This document shows, piece after piece, positions 1 to 6,286 of a stretch of DNA of 6,286 bases. The position numbers and the translations under genes were made by a program. The stretch is from Mycoplasmataceae bacterium (GTDB lineage: Bacteria > Bacillota_I > Bacilli_A > Mycoplasmatales > Hepatoplasmataceae). The stretch is from the NCBI GenBank assembly GCA_013214845.1, contig JABSQC010000040.1:1-6286 (forward strand), written 5' to 3'. The notes below the pieces were generated by a model. That model was given only the letters and a program-made list of their open reading frames with translations. It ran no database searches and had not been told where the DNA came from. Position 1 is the first letter of the stretch, and each line of letters opens with the position of its first letter.

Positions 1-402
1 ATAGCAGAAAATGGTTCATCTACAACAGCATCAAATGGAGTCTCAACTTCATTTGATACATGAGTTGGAGAAAAAACTGAATATTTAATTACTAAGAAAG
101 CATTATCATCAAGTGATTTCTATGAAAAAAATGATATTAAAGAAACAGATTTAAATTTATTTAATAATAATTATTACAATGAATTAGTATCTAAGTTTAA
201 TTCAATATATACAACACTATCATCATTTATATCTGAGAATAATAATGTGTATATAAATAGTTCAACAGTAGATGTATTTAATACTTGATTAGTAGATGTA
301 TTAAAACCACTTATACCAGAACATAGTGACTGAATAATAGAACCAACTAAAATTGGAATTGAAGTGGATACAACAACAGGATTATTAAAACCAAAAGCAT
401 AG
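1..402 (+). CDS. C-terminal end of a probable surface protein, candidate P60-like (HitA) subunit; 5' end outside window
   Basis: The frame is open from the first base to TAG at 400-402 when TGA is read as Trp (three in-frame TGA, the first at 61-63), giving 133 residues of a protein whose start lies upstream. The visible part has no cysteine and no membrane segment. It is rich in Ser, Thr, Asn, Asp and Tyr, as is common in mollicute extracytoplasmic domains. It ends in a Pro/Ile-rich stretch (LKPLIPEHSDW) and a short Lys-rich tail. Fifteen bases separate it from the next gene, so the two are probably cotranscribed. In Mycoplasma hominis the gene before P80 and HinT encodes lipoprotein P60, so by position this could be the P60 counterpart. 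I do not recognise the sequence itself, and the N-terminus that would show a lipobox is missing. That it is a coding region is secure; the P60 identity is inferred from gene order. Confidence 0.8.
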
Positions 403-407
403 GAGAG
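401..407 (+). promoter_or_regulatory. Ribosome binding site for the P80-like gene
   Basis: AGGAGAG overlaps the TAG stop of the preceding gene and lies 10 bases before the ATG at 418. A second purine run (GAGAGGAAAG) continues toward the start. The overlap with the upstream stop favours translation of both genes from one message. Confidence 0.7.
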
Positions 408-417
408 AGGAAAGAAA

Positions 418-2139
418 ATGAAATTAAGTAAAAATATTAAAAAAGTATCATTATTTACAGTTGCAGGAATTGCTGTTGCTGGTGTTTTCACGGGAGCTCT
501 TCTTGGTGGTTTGAGTACATCTAACGATAACGAACAAAGTTACATAAAAATTAGTTCACCAGACAAACAATATACAATATATGAAGATGATATTAAATTT
601 AAAAATGAAATATCTACTTTTGATACAACAGATACTTCTGCTGATGGGGAAACATCAATGGATTACTGATATGCAAAAGGTCTAGAAATTGCATTTTATG
701 AATACACTTTAACTGAAATATGAGGGTATGATACAGCGCTTTTATCTTCTATTTCATCATTTAATGATTTATTTACTAGTGGATGAGAAGTAGCTGCTAG
801 TACAGGAACAATGATAAATATTGATGAAGATGCTGAAGATGATATTTATATTCCTGGTACTGCATCAATTAATTCTCTTGAGTCTCTATGAGATTCTGTT
901 GCAATTGCAACTATTTATCAAGATACAATGATGAGTGATCTTACATATAACGATTACATTATTCAACATTCAACAAATAATCCTAATCTAATAATTGCTG
1001 CAAATAGAGATGTTGGTTTATCTGAAGATTGAGCAACAGGTCAATTAGCTAAAGATTTACCAGATATTTTTAGTATTAATAGTACTGGAGGAAATACTGC
1101 ACCAACATTAGCTTCTGAGCTTCAAGCTATGTGAGAACTAGGTCTTCATACAACAACTCCTAATGATGGTGGTTCTTTATATCAGTTAACATCAGACTCT
1201 GACTTAAGATTAGAAATATTAGATAAAATGCTTGTATATTCTTTCTTATATCAAGAAGTTGGAACTAACTCTTCATATGATTCATATTTAACTGCATATA
1301 TGTACCTTAAAAAACCTTACATGGTTTGACAAATGACATATGCAAACTCTGACACACTAGCTGAATCTGCTGGAACACCTAATGATTACATACCTAGCAC
1401 TTGAGATGACTGAAATAGTTATTATGATGGAACAACTTCATCTTCAACTATTGAACCAACTATAGAAAGTTCAAAAGGAAAATCTAAGAGATTTATAACA
1501 CCAGTTGGTAAAGAATCATCTACTGCAACCTTAGCAGATGATTATACTTATGGTTTTAATGGAATACAGTTTTCTTCTGAAACAATACCTAACATAACAG
1601 ACAGTGACTTTAATAAAGATTCTACTAAATATTGAAATGCATGAGGTTATGATCAACCTAATGATGTATGAAATCTTGGCGATTTATATGATCTAACACA
1701 ACCAAGCGGTAGTGAGTATATTTCAAAACCTACTATTTTAGGAAATGGAGATGATAGACTACAAATTCCGGCTCAAGATGGAATTGTATCTGCAGGAATG
1801 CCTATCTATCCTAAACCTCAGGGAGTTGGTGATTATAATAGTACAAAAGACACTTTCCCGACATATTCATACTCAACATCATGAACAGCTGGAGATGTGC
1901 AAGCTGGTTCAACAGTAGGTGCATTAGAACCTGCTAATATTTGAGAAGTTCTAGGATTTGAAGATGATAAATATGCACAAGCTTATATTATTTCATCTCT
2001 TATAGATTCTGATGCAGCTATTTCTAATTCAGCACATTCATATTGAAGAGACTTAGGTTACTACATTGAACTTTCTGGTGACTTTGAACGTTTATCATCA
2101 TACATAAACGCTGATATTTTAAATTCTGATGAACAATAA
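418..2139 (+). CDS. Membrane-anchored surface protein, probable HinT-interacting P80-like (HitB) protein
   Basis: The gene encodes 573 residues and contains 15 in-frame TGA (Trp) codons. Residues 1-9 are basic (KLSKNIKK). Residues 10-32 form one hydrophobic, Gly/Ala-rich segment, and the rest is polar. There is no cysteine anywhere, so this is not a lipoprotein; the segment should act as an uncleaved signal anchor or a Sec signal with the bulk outside the cell. The outer part is rich in Ser, Thr, Asp, Tyr and Trp, with several YW, DW and IW pairs, and matches no enzyme family I recognise. The start is supported by an AGGAGAG site and the basic/hydrophobic N-terminus. The gene follows another surface-type gene and overlaps a HIT-family gene by 11 bases. 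This is the layout of the M. hominis hitABL locus, where P80, a membrane protein, binds lipoprotein P60 and cytosolic HinT. The P80 name rests on synteny and architecture; M. hominis P80 is somewhat larger. The gene itself is certain. Confidence 0.85.
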
Positions 2140-2500
2140 TAATTGTATATTTTGTAAAATTGCATCTGGTGAGATAGATTCACACATTATTAATAGTAAT
2201 GACAAATATATATCTTTTTTAGATATTAATCCATCATCTAATGGACATGCATTAATAGTACCTAGAAAGCATTCAGAAAACATATTTGAAATGAATGATT
2301 ATGAAGGTCTTAAAAAATTTATTGATGATACAAAATTAATTTTAGATAAACTTGTAAAACCTGATGGTTACTATATAAGAACTAATTCTGGCTCATCATC
2401 AGGTCAAATAATATTTCATACTCATTTACATCTAGTTCCTACATATGAAAAAGAAACACCTATAAAAGATCCATCTATATTAATAAAAGAACTTAAATAG
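2129..2500 (+). CDS. hinT: HIT-family (HinT-like) nucleotide-binding hydrolase
   Basis: The product has 123 residues, a usual length for a bacterial Hint protein. The family signature HTHLHLVP is at residues 97-104, with the histidines at 97, 99 and 101; by analogy with Hint1 the middle one, H99, is the nucleophile. Near the N-terminus CIFCKI (C6, C9) and SFLDINP match the Hint branch, where such a Cys pair can join a structural zinc site. The family hydrolyses purine nucleoside phosphoramidates and related adenylates in the cytosol. The ATG lies 11 bases inside the end of the upstream surface-protein gene in another frame, with no clear Shine-Dalgarno sequence, so translation is probably coupled. 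An in-frame TAA at 2120-2122 blocks any longer version. In M. hominis HinT binds the neighbouring membrane proteins P60 and P80, so this copy may be recruited to the membrane by its neighbours. There is no tryptophan, so the frame reads the same in either code. Family assignment is firm; the physiological substrate is unknown. Confidence 0.95.
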   Translation: MNNNNCIFCKIASGEIDSHIINSNDKYISFLDINPSSNGHALIVPRKHSENIFEMNDYEGLKKFIDDTKLILDKLVKPDGYYIRTNSGSSSGQIIFHTHLHLVPTYEKETPIKDPSILIKELK

Positions 2501-2520
2501 TTCTTTTATTTTTTAGATTT
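2482..2520 (+). terminator. Rho-independent terminator of the surface-protein/HIT unit
   Basis: An 11-bp perfect inverted repeat (AATAAAAGAAC at 2482-2492, its complement at 2500-2510) encloses a 7-base loop and runs into T-rich sequence to 2520. The left arm codes for the last residues of the HIT protein, and the TAG stop at 2498-2500 reaches into the right arm, so the terminator is embedded in the gene end. The stem is AT-rich, as usual in mollicutes. Confidence 0.8.
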
Positions 2521-2542
2521 TTTATTTTACTAAATAAATTAA

Positions 2543-2548
2543 TATAAT
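2543..2548 (+). promoter_or_regulatory. Possible -10 box for pgi
   Basis: A consensus TATAAT sits 17 bases before the pgi ATG, just after the upstream terminator. No good -35 is visible, which is common in mollicutes. If used, transcription would start at about 2555, at the first base of the AGGAGA ribosome site, leaving a leader of only about 11 bases. In DNA this AT-rich a chance match is quite possible. Confidence 0.4.
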
Positions 2549-2554
2549 TGTATT

Positions 2555-2560
2555 AGGAGA
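2555..2560 (+). promoter_or_regulatory. Ribosome binding site for pgi
   Basis: AGGAGA is followed by five A residues before the ATG at 2566. It fixes the start; no earlier in-frame start has comparable support. Confidence 0.75.
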
Positions 2561-2565
2561 AAAAA

Positions 2566-3837
2566 ATGATTAAAGTAAATTTAAATAATACTAAGATAAG
2601 TAATGATGATTTAAAAGACGTAAAGAAGTTAATAACAAAGTCACACGAATACATTACTAAAGAAAATGGAAAAGGGTCTGAATGACTTGGTTGAAAGGAT
2701 TGACCAACTAATTTTAATAAAGATGAAATAAAGTCAATTAAGAATAAAATAAATGATTGAGATTCAAAAGGAGTTGACACTTTACTAGTAATAGGAATTG
2801 GTGGTTCATATCTAGGAGCAAAAGCAGCTATTGATTTCATTAAAGGAACACATGATAATTCAGATAAAGAAGTAATTTTTGTTGGTACAAATTTATCAGC
2901 TGATTACATAAATTCTGTTATTAAAAAAATAGAAAATAAGAATTGAGCAATAAATATTATTTCTAAATCAGGTACAACATTAGAACCTGCTGTTTCTTTT
3001 AGAATATTTAGACAATTACTTGAAGAAAAACATGGTAGCAAAGCTAACAGATACATTGCTGCTGTTACTTCAGGTTCAACAGGAACTCTTTATAACATAG
3101 CTAAAAAAGAAGAATATGATACATATGTAATTCCCGATAATATTGGTGGTAGATATTCTGTAACTACACCAGTTGGACTATTTGCAATGCAGTTTATGGG
3201 AATTAATATAGACAATGTTATGAAAGGTTCTGCTAAAGCTCAAAAAGAGTTATTAGTTAATGACATTGACAAAAACCCAGCATATAAATATGCTGCTGCA
3301 AAGCATATATTATCTAATGGTAAAAATATTGAACTATATGTAAACTATGACCCAAGAATGACATACCTTTCTGAATGGATTAAACAATTACATGGTGAGT
3401 CACAAGGTAAAGATGGAAAAGGTATATTCCCAGCATCAGTTACAAACTCAGCTGACCTTCATTCTCTAGGACAGTTTATTCAAGATGGTTCAAAAGTATT
3501 ATTTGAAACAGTTATATGATCTAGTAAAGAAAGAACAAAACTGAAATTACCTAAATCTAAATCTAACGATGATAATTTAAACTTCTTAGCAGGAAAAGAT
3601 TTAAGTTGAATCAATGAACAAGCATTTAAAGGTGTAGTTAAGGCTCACTATAAAGACGCTGGTGTAGATAACATTATCCTAGATATAAAAGACTTTTCAG
3701 AAGAAACATTAGGATACTTAATTTACTTCTTCTTTGTATCTGTTGCAATGTCTTGTTATATGATTGATGTAAATCCATTTGATCAGCCAGGTGTTGAAAT
3801 ATACAAATCTTATATGAAGGACCTATTAAATAAATAA
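2566..3837 (+). CDS. pgi: Glucose-6-phosphate isomerase
   Basis: This cytosolic enzyme interconverts glucose 6-phosphate and fructose 6-phosphate, the second step of glycolysis, which is the main ATP source of sugar-fermenting mollicutes. The product has 423 residues, the compact size usual for Firmicutes and mollicute forms. Family landmarks appear in order: VIGIGGSYLGA (about 75-85), the sugar-phosphate loop ISKSGTT (132-138), signature 1 DNIGGRYSVTTP (191-202, with R196), LHGESQGK with the presumed catalytic Glu at 278, DLHSLGQ with the conserved His at 299, and signature 2 NPFDQPGVEIYK (403-414, with K414). All key residues are present, so the enzyme should be active. Seven tryptophans are TGA and one (W271, 3376-3378) is TGG, the only TGG codon found in the window's genes. 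The gene lies between two terminators and is probably transcribed alone. Identification is secure. Confidence 0.98.
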
Positions 3838-3889
3838 TTCTTTCATAATTTAACACAGAAAAATAAATAATAAATGATATAGTATAAAT

Positions 3890-3915
3890 AACAAATATTA
3901 ATTTGTTTTTTATTT
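3890..3915 (+). terminator. Probable Rho-independent terminator of pgi
   Basis: A 7-bp perfect stem (AACAAAT at 3890-3896 with ATTTGTT at 3901-3907) has a 4-base loop and is followed by a T-rich tract to 3915. It lies 52 bases after the pgi stop. The stem is short with one G-C pair, so it is weaker than the other two terminators here. Confidence 0.6.
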
Positions 3916-3967
3916 TATGTTAATAAAATTGATATTATATTAAATATTAATTTTAATTTGATTAAAA

Positions 3968-3973
3968 TATAAT
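3968..3973 (+). promoter_or_regulatory. Probable -10 box for the ABC transporter operon
   Basis: A consensus TATAAT lies 50 bases before the ATPase start and downstream of the pgi terminator. The hexamer at about 17 bp upstream (TATTAA) is a poor -35. A transcript from about 3980 would have a leader of roughly 44 bases including AGGAGA. Position and match are good, but AT-richness limits certainty. Confidence 0.5.
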
Positions 3974-4014
3974 ACTATTTTTTAAATATATTTTTTAAAA
4001 AATAAATACACAAA

Positions 4015-4020
4015 AGGAGA
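4015..4020 (+). promoter_or_regulatory. Ribosome binding site deciding the ATPase start
   Basis: AGGAGA lies three bases before the ATG at 4024. The alternative in-frame ATG at 4192, which would remove the Lys-rich tail, is preceded only by A-rich sequence without a Shine-Dalgarno core. The longer protein is therefore preferred. Confidence 0.75.
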
Positions 4021-4023
4021 AAA

Positions 4024-5163
4024 ATGTCAGAAAAAAAGCCTTCTGTTGAAAAAAAAGAAGTTGCTAAAAAGGCTTCAAGTACTAAGAAAACAGCAGTTAA
4101 AAAAACTACAACTAGTACAAAGAAACCTGTAGCAAAAAGTTCAAGTCCTCAAAAGAAAGACTTGATGCATTGAACAGAAATTAAAGAAAAAATGTCTAAA
4201 TTTCCATCACCTTCAGATATTGCTAAGGAAAATGGATTGAAACCTATCATTGAGATAAAAGACTTAAAAAAGAACTATGGAAAACTTAAAGTTTTAAAAG
4301 GTGTTAACTTTGATATATATGAAACACAAGATGTTGGAGTTATCGGAGCTAATGGTGCAGGTAAATCTACATTATCTGAAATAGTAGCTCAAGTTAAAGA
4401 GAGCACATCTGGAGAAATTAAATATTCTTGAGGAGATACAAAGAGACAGATATCAAGAGGTATGGGAATTCAGTTCCAAGAATCAACTTACCCTGAAGGA
4501 TATAAGATAATTGATTTAATTCAATTCTACTTAGATGTTAACGGTATTACAGTAGTAGAAGAAGATGAAAATGATAAAGAATTTCTTAAAAAAATAGAAT
4601 GTGATAAATGTAAAAAACCATTCTTTGAAAAAGTTAAACCAAGTAGCCCTACAACAAAACATCGTTGTAAAAGAAGAAATTGTGGTTATGAGCATGAATA
4701 TAATGTTGCGGATAAATTCATTACTAGATCTCATTTTGACTCTCTTCTTAAGGTATTCCAGGTTGATGGAATAACTCACAAAATGGCTAATGCTGTTTCA
4801 GGTGGTCAACAACAAAGATTTAATATTCTTCTTGGTGTACTTCACCAACCTAAGTTTTTAATCCTTGATGAGGTTTCTACAGGATTAGACGTAGAATCAA
4901 GAACTGATATTAAGCAATTTGTTAAAGAACTTATGGAAGAAAACGGAGGTACATTATACTTAGTTACTCATAATATGGATGAAATTGAATTTTTATCTGA
5001 TAGATTAGTAACTGTTGATGCAGGTAAAATTGTAGACGACGTAATGATATCTCAAATTCATGAAATTGGATTAGATGTAAGTAAATATGTTGATTCATTC
5101 TTTGCTTATAGAGATGAAAAATATAGAAAAGAGGGAAGATCTAAAAATGATCAGAGTGAATAG
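4024..5163 (+). CDS. ABC transporter ATP-binding protein with basic N-terminal tail and zinc-ribbon-like insertion
   Basis: This 379-residue protein should be the cytoplasmic ATPase that powers the permease encoded next. Motifs: Walker A GANGAGKST (108-116, K114), Q-loop Q152, signature VSGGQQQR (258-265), Walker B FLILDE (278-283, catalytic E283), D-loop GLD (287-289) and switch H316. All key residues are present. Two parts are unusual. Residues 1-45 are a low-complexity tail with 15 lysines, many as KK pairs, plus Thr, Ser and Ala. Between the Q-loop and signature there are about 107 residues, against roughly 50 in a typical ABC ATPase. The extra part (about 176-230) has cysteines at 193, 196, 215 and 220 (CX2C-X18-CX4C), resembling a zinc ribbon in the helical subdomain that contacts the permease. 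Two tryptophans are TGA. The preferred start has an AGGAGA site. ATPase function is certain; substrate and the role of the additions are unknown. Confidence 0.95.
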
Positions 5164-5167
5164 GAGG
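5162..5167 (+). promoter_or_regulatory. Ribosome binding site for the permease, overlapping the ATPase stop
   Basis: AGGAGG is a full consensus Shine-Dalgarno sequence that shares its first two bases with the TAG stop of the ATPase gene and lies five bases before the ATG at 5173. The arrangement indicates coupled translation of the two transporter subunits. Confidence 0.85.
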
Positions 5168-5172
5168 AAAAT

Positions 5173-6075
5173 ATGTGATCAGTTATAAAATTACAAGCTA
5201 AAGCTTATAGAAATTCAGTAGGACCAGTATTTACATTTGTATTTTCATTAATATTCCTACTACTATTTGGTTCAACACAGCCTTTATACTCTCTAGTACC
5301 TTCAATGGTTGGTATGTCAATTGCCAATATATCAATGTTTTCATTTGGAAACAACTTTATTGAGTTAAAAAATTCTTCAGTTGTTAAAAGAATGGGTTCA
5401 ACACCTATTACTAAGACTGAATTTATTACAGGGATGATTATATGAAATGTATTCCTTATTCTTGTATCTATTACATGAATGATGTTTGTTGCATGAGTAT
5501 TTGCATTTATTCCAGGATTCCTTTACACAAGTGAAGTAGTACAAACTTTACCTAATACTACAGGTAGTATTCCAGTAGTGGGAGAAGAAATATCTCTTTC
5601 ATTTAGTGGTATGGATATTACAGGAGTAGTACAGTCAGTTGACCCTACAACTGGTGCAATTACACTTCTTACATCTCCTGAATTTACTTATGGTAATATT
5701 CAATGAGGATGATTCATCTATGGTATTATAGAATCCCTATTCATGGGAATGGCAATTGCATTTATGTTAACTACATTTGCTAAAACTGTTCAAGGATTCT
5801 CATTAGTATCTTCACTATATGTATTTATTCTTGTATCAATGCTAGGGGGAGTATTTATTCCATCTTCAGCTATTAATGGTTCGTGACTACAATATGCTCA
5901 GTACATATCACCAGTAGCATATGGTAATACACTTCTTAGAGATGCATTTGCAGGTGGAATTGGTGACGGTTGATTTGGAGCAGCACCTCTTCAAACAATG
6001 TCAGTATTTATGCCATGAATATTTGGTGCAGCAGCATTTGGTGTATCAGTTAAAAACTTCTCATGAGAAGGATAA
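5173..6075 (+). CDS. ABC-2 type transporter permease
   Basis: The 300-residue product is mostly hydrophobic, with six likely membrane segments at about 17-34, 39-60, 85-114, 180-202, 207-230 and 275-294, the plan of ABC-2 exporters. The cytoplasmic loop after the second segment contains LKNSSVVKRMGSTPIT (65-80), which resembles the ABC-2 stretch preceding the third segment and probably contacts the ATPase. A long, Thr/Ser/Val-rich extracytoplasmic loop (about 115-178) between segments 3 and 4 is larger than in compact members of the family. Ten tryptophans are all TGA, including the second codon, so a standard-code reading would stop immediately. The gene starts 9 bases after the ATPase stop behind a consensus ribosome site and ends at a terminator, so the two form a transporter operon, presumably as a homodimeric exporter. 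The substrate (drug, lipid or peptide) cannot be told from sequence. Confidence 0.92.
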
Positions 6076-6096
6076 ACAAATTAATTTAATATATTT

Positions 6097-6125
6097 AAAA
6101 GAGGAAGTGCTTCCTCTTTTTTATT
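6097..6125 (+). terminator. Rho-independent terminator of the ABC transporter operon
   Basis: A perfect inverted repeat (AAAAGAGGAAG at 6097-6107, its complement at 6110-6120) gives a 9-10 bp stem once a loop of 4-6 bases opens. It is followed directly by a T-rich run. It lies 21 bases after the permease stop and is the strongest terminator in the window. Confidence 0.92.
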
Positions 6126-6286
6126 TAATACAGACAAATAATATAAAATTATTAAATTAATTATTTTTTACCTTATTTTAGAGCATTTATATTAATTATT
6201 CAATAATATTAGTCTAGTATTGAAATTACTTAAAAAATAACAATAAACAATACTTACAACATTTATATACTTAGACAATATATCAA
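6126..6286. other. AT-rich intergenic tail with no supported gene
   Basis: No frame of useful length with a start and ribosome site is visible on either strand, and no tRNA-like or CRISPR-like structure. Several TATAAA- and TTGAAA-like hexamers occur but none pairs convincingly. The next gene must lie beyond the window edge. Confidence 0.55.

Larger units (their letters stand above)
3838..4023 (+). other. Intergenic region between pgi and the ABC transporter
   Basis: These 186 very AT-rich bases contain no gene. They hold the pgi terminator at 3890-3915, a likely -10 box at 3968-3973 and the ribosome site at 4015-4020. The remainder is A/T runs and small chance palindromes. Confidence 0.7.

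Noticed and set aside
174..491. Open reading frame on the minus strand spanning the first two genes
   Set aside because: It is antisense to two well-supported plus-strand frames and crosses their junction. The AT-rich, Ser/Thr-coding sequence yields hydrophobic antisense frames by chance.
418..519. Lipoprotein signal peptide on the P80-like protein
   Set aside because: The hydrophobic segment is not followed by a cysteine, and the whole protein has none, so lipid attachment at a lipobox is impossible.
418..2139. Series of pseudogenes broken by stop codons
   Set aside because: All apparent breaks are TGA. No TAA or TAG interrupts the frame, and in pgi the same codon falls where Trp is plausible, so this is code 4 rather than gene decay.
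2553..2840. Minus-strand frame opposite the start of pgi
   Set aside because: It is antisense to conserved pgi coding sequence and matches nothing recognisable.
3674..3856. Minus-strand frame over the end of pgi
   Set aside because: It is antisense to the conserved C-terminal pgi signature and has no family resemblance.
4192..4194. Alternative start for the ABC ATPase
   Set aside because: There is no Shine-Dalgarno sequence upstream, while the ATG at 4024 has AGGAGA. The frame between them is open when TGA is Trp.
4531..4779. Minus-strand frame opposite the ATPase insertion
   Set aside because: It is very Phe/Ile-rich, which is what the antisense of Lys/Glu/Asp-rich coding produces, and lies wholly inside the ATPase gene.
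5921..6160. Plus-strand frame overlapping the permease end
   Set aside because: It is out of frame with the permease, runs through the terminator hairpin and has no ribosome site. It is a shadow of the permease sequence.
6201..6222. Interrupted inverted repeat with CAATA and TATTG ends, possible operator or hairpin
   Set aside because: Only five terminal bases pair cleanly and there is no T-run after it; such matches are expected by chance in sequence this AT-rich.

Overview
The window is from a mollicute (wall-less Firmicutes relative). It is strongly AT-rich, its genes are tightly packed on the + strand, and UGA is read as tryptophan. Read that way (genetic code 4), six long plus-strand frames appear. 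By hand count they hold about 37 in-frame TGA codons and a single TGG. Under the standard code, five of the six genes would look broken; the HIT gene has no Trp and is unaffected. Gene content and style fit the Spiroplasma/Mesoplasma/Entomoplasma or M. mycoides side of the class, but the exact genus cannot be fixed from this window.

Region 1 (1-2520) holds the 3' end of a gene for a secreted or surface protein, a 573-residue membrane-anchored surface protein without a lipobox, and a small HIT-family nucleotide hydrolase overlapping it by 11 bases. The set ends at a hairpin terminator that begins inside the HIT gene. The order surface protein / anchored surface protein / HIT protein matches the hitABL locus of Mycoplasma hominis, where lipoprotein P60 and membrane protein P80 form a complex that binds cytosolic HinT. 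That assignment rests mainly on gene order and protein architecture.

Region 2 (2521-3915) is a single-gene unit for glucose-6-phosphate isomerase (pgi) with intact family signatures and its own terminator. It supplies the second step of glycolysis.

Region 3 (3916-6125) has a probable promoter, then an ABC-transporter ATPase and its ABC-2 type permease, 9 bases apart, closed by a strong hairpin terminator. The ATPase is unusual. It has a Lys-Thr-Ala-rich N-terminal tail with regularly spaced KK pairs, and an extra stretch of roughly 50 residues between the Q-loop and the signature motif that carries four cysteines in a zinc-ribbon-like pattern. The permease has an enlarged extracytoplasmic loop between its third and fourth membrane segments. 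The two proteins probably form one exporter of unknown substrate.

Region 4 (6126-6286) is AT-rich intergenic DNA with no supported gene.
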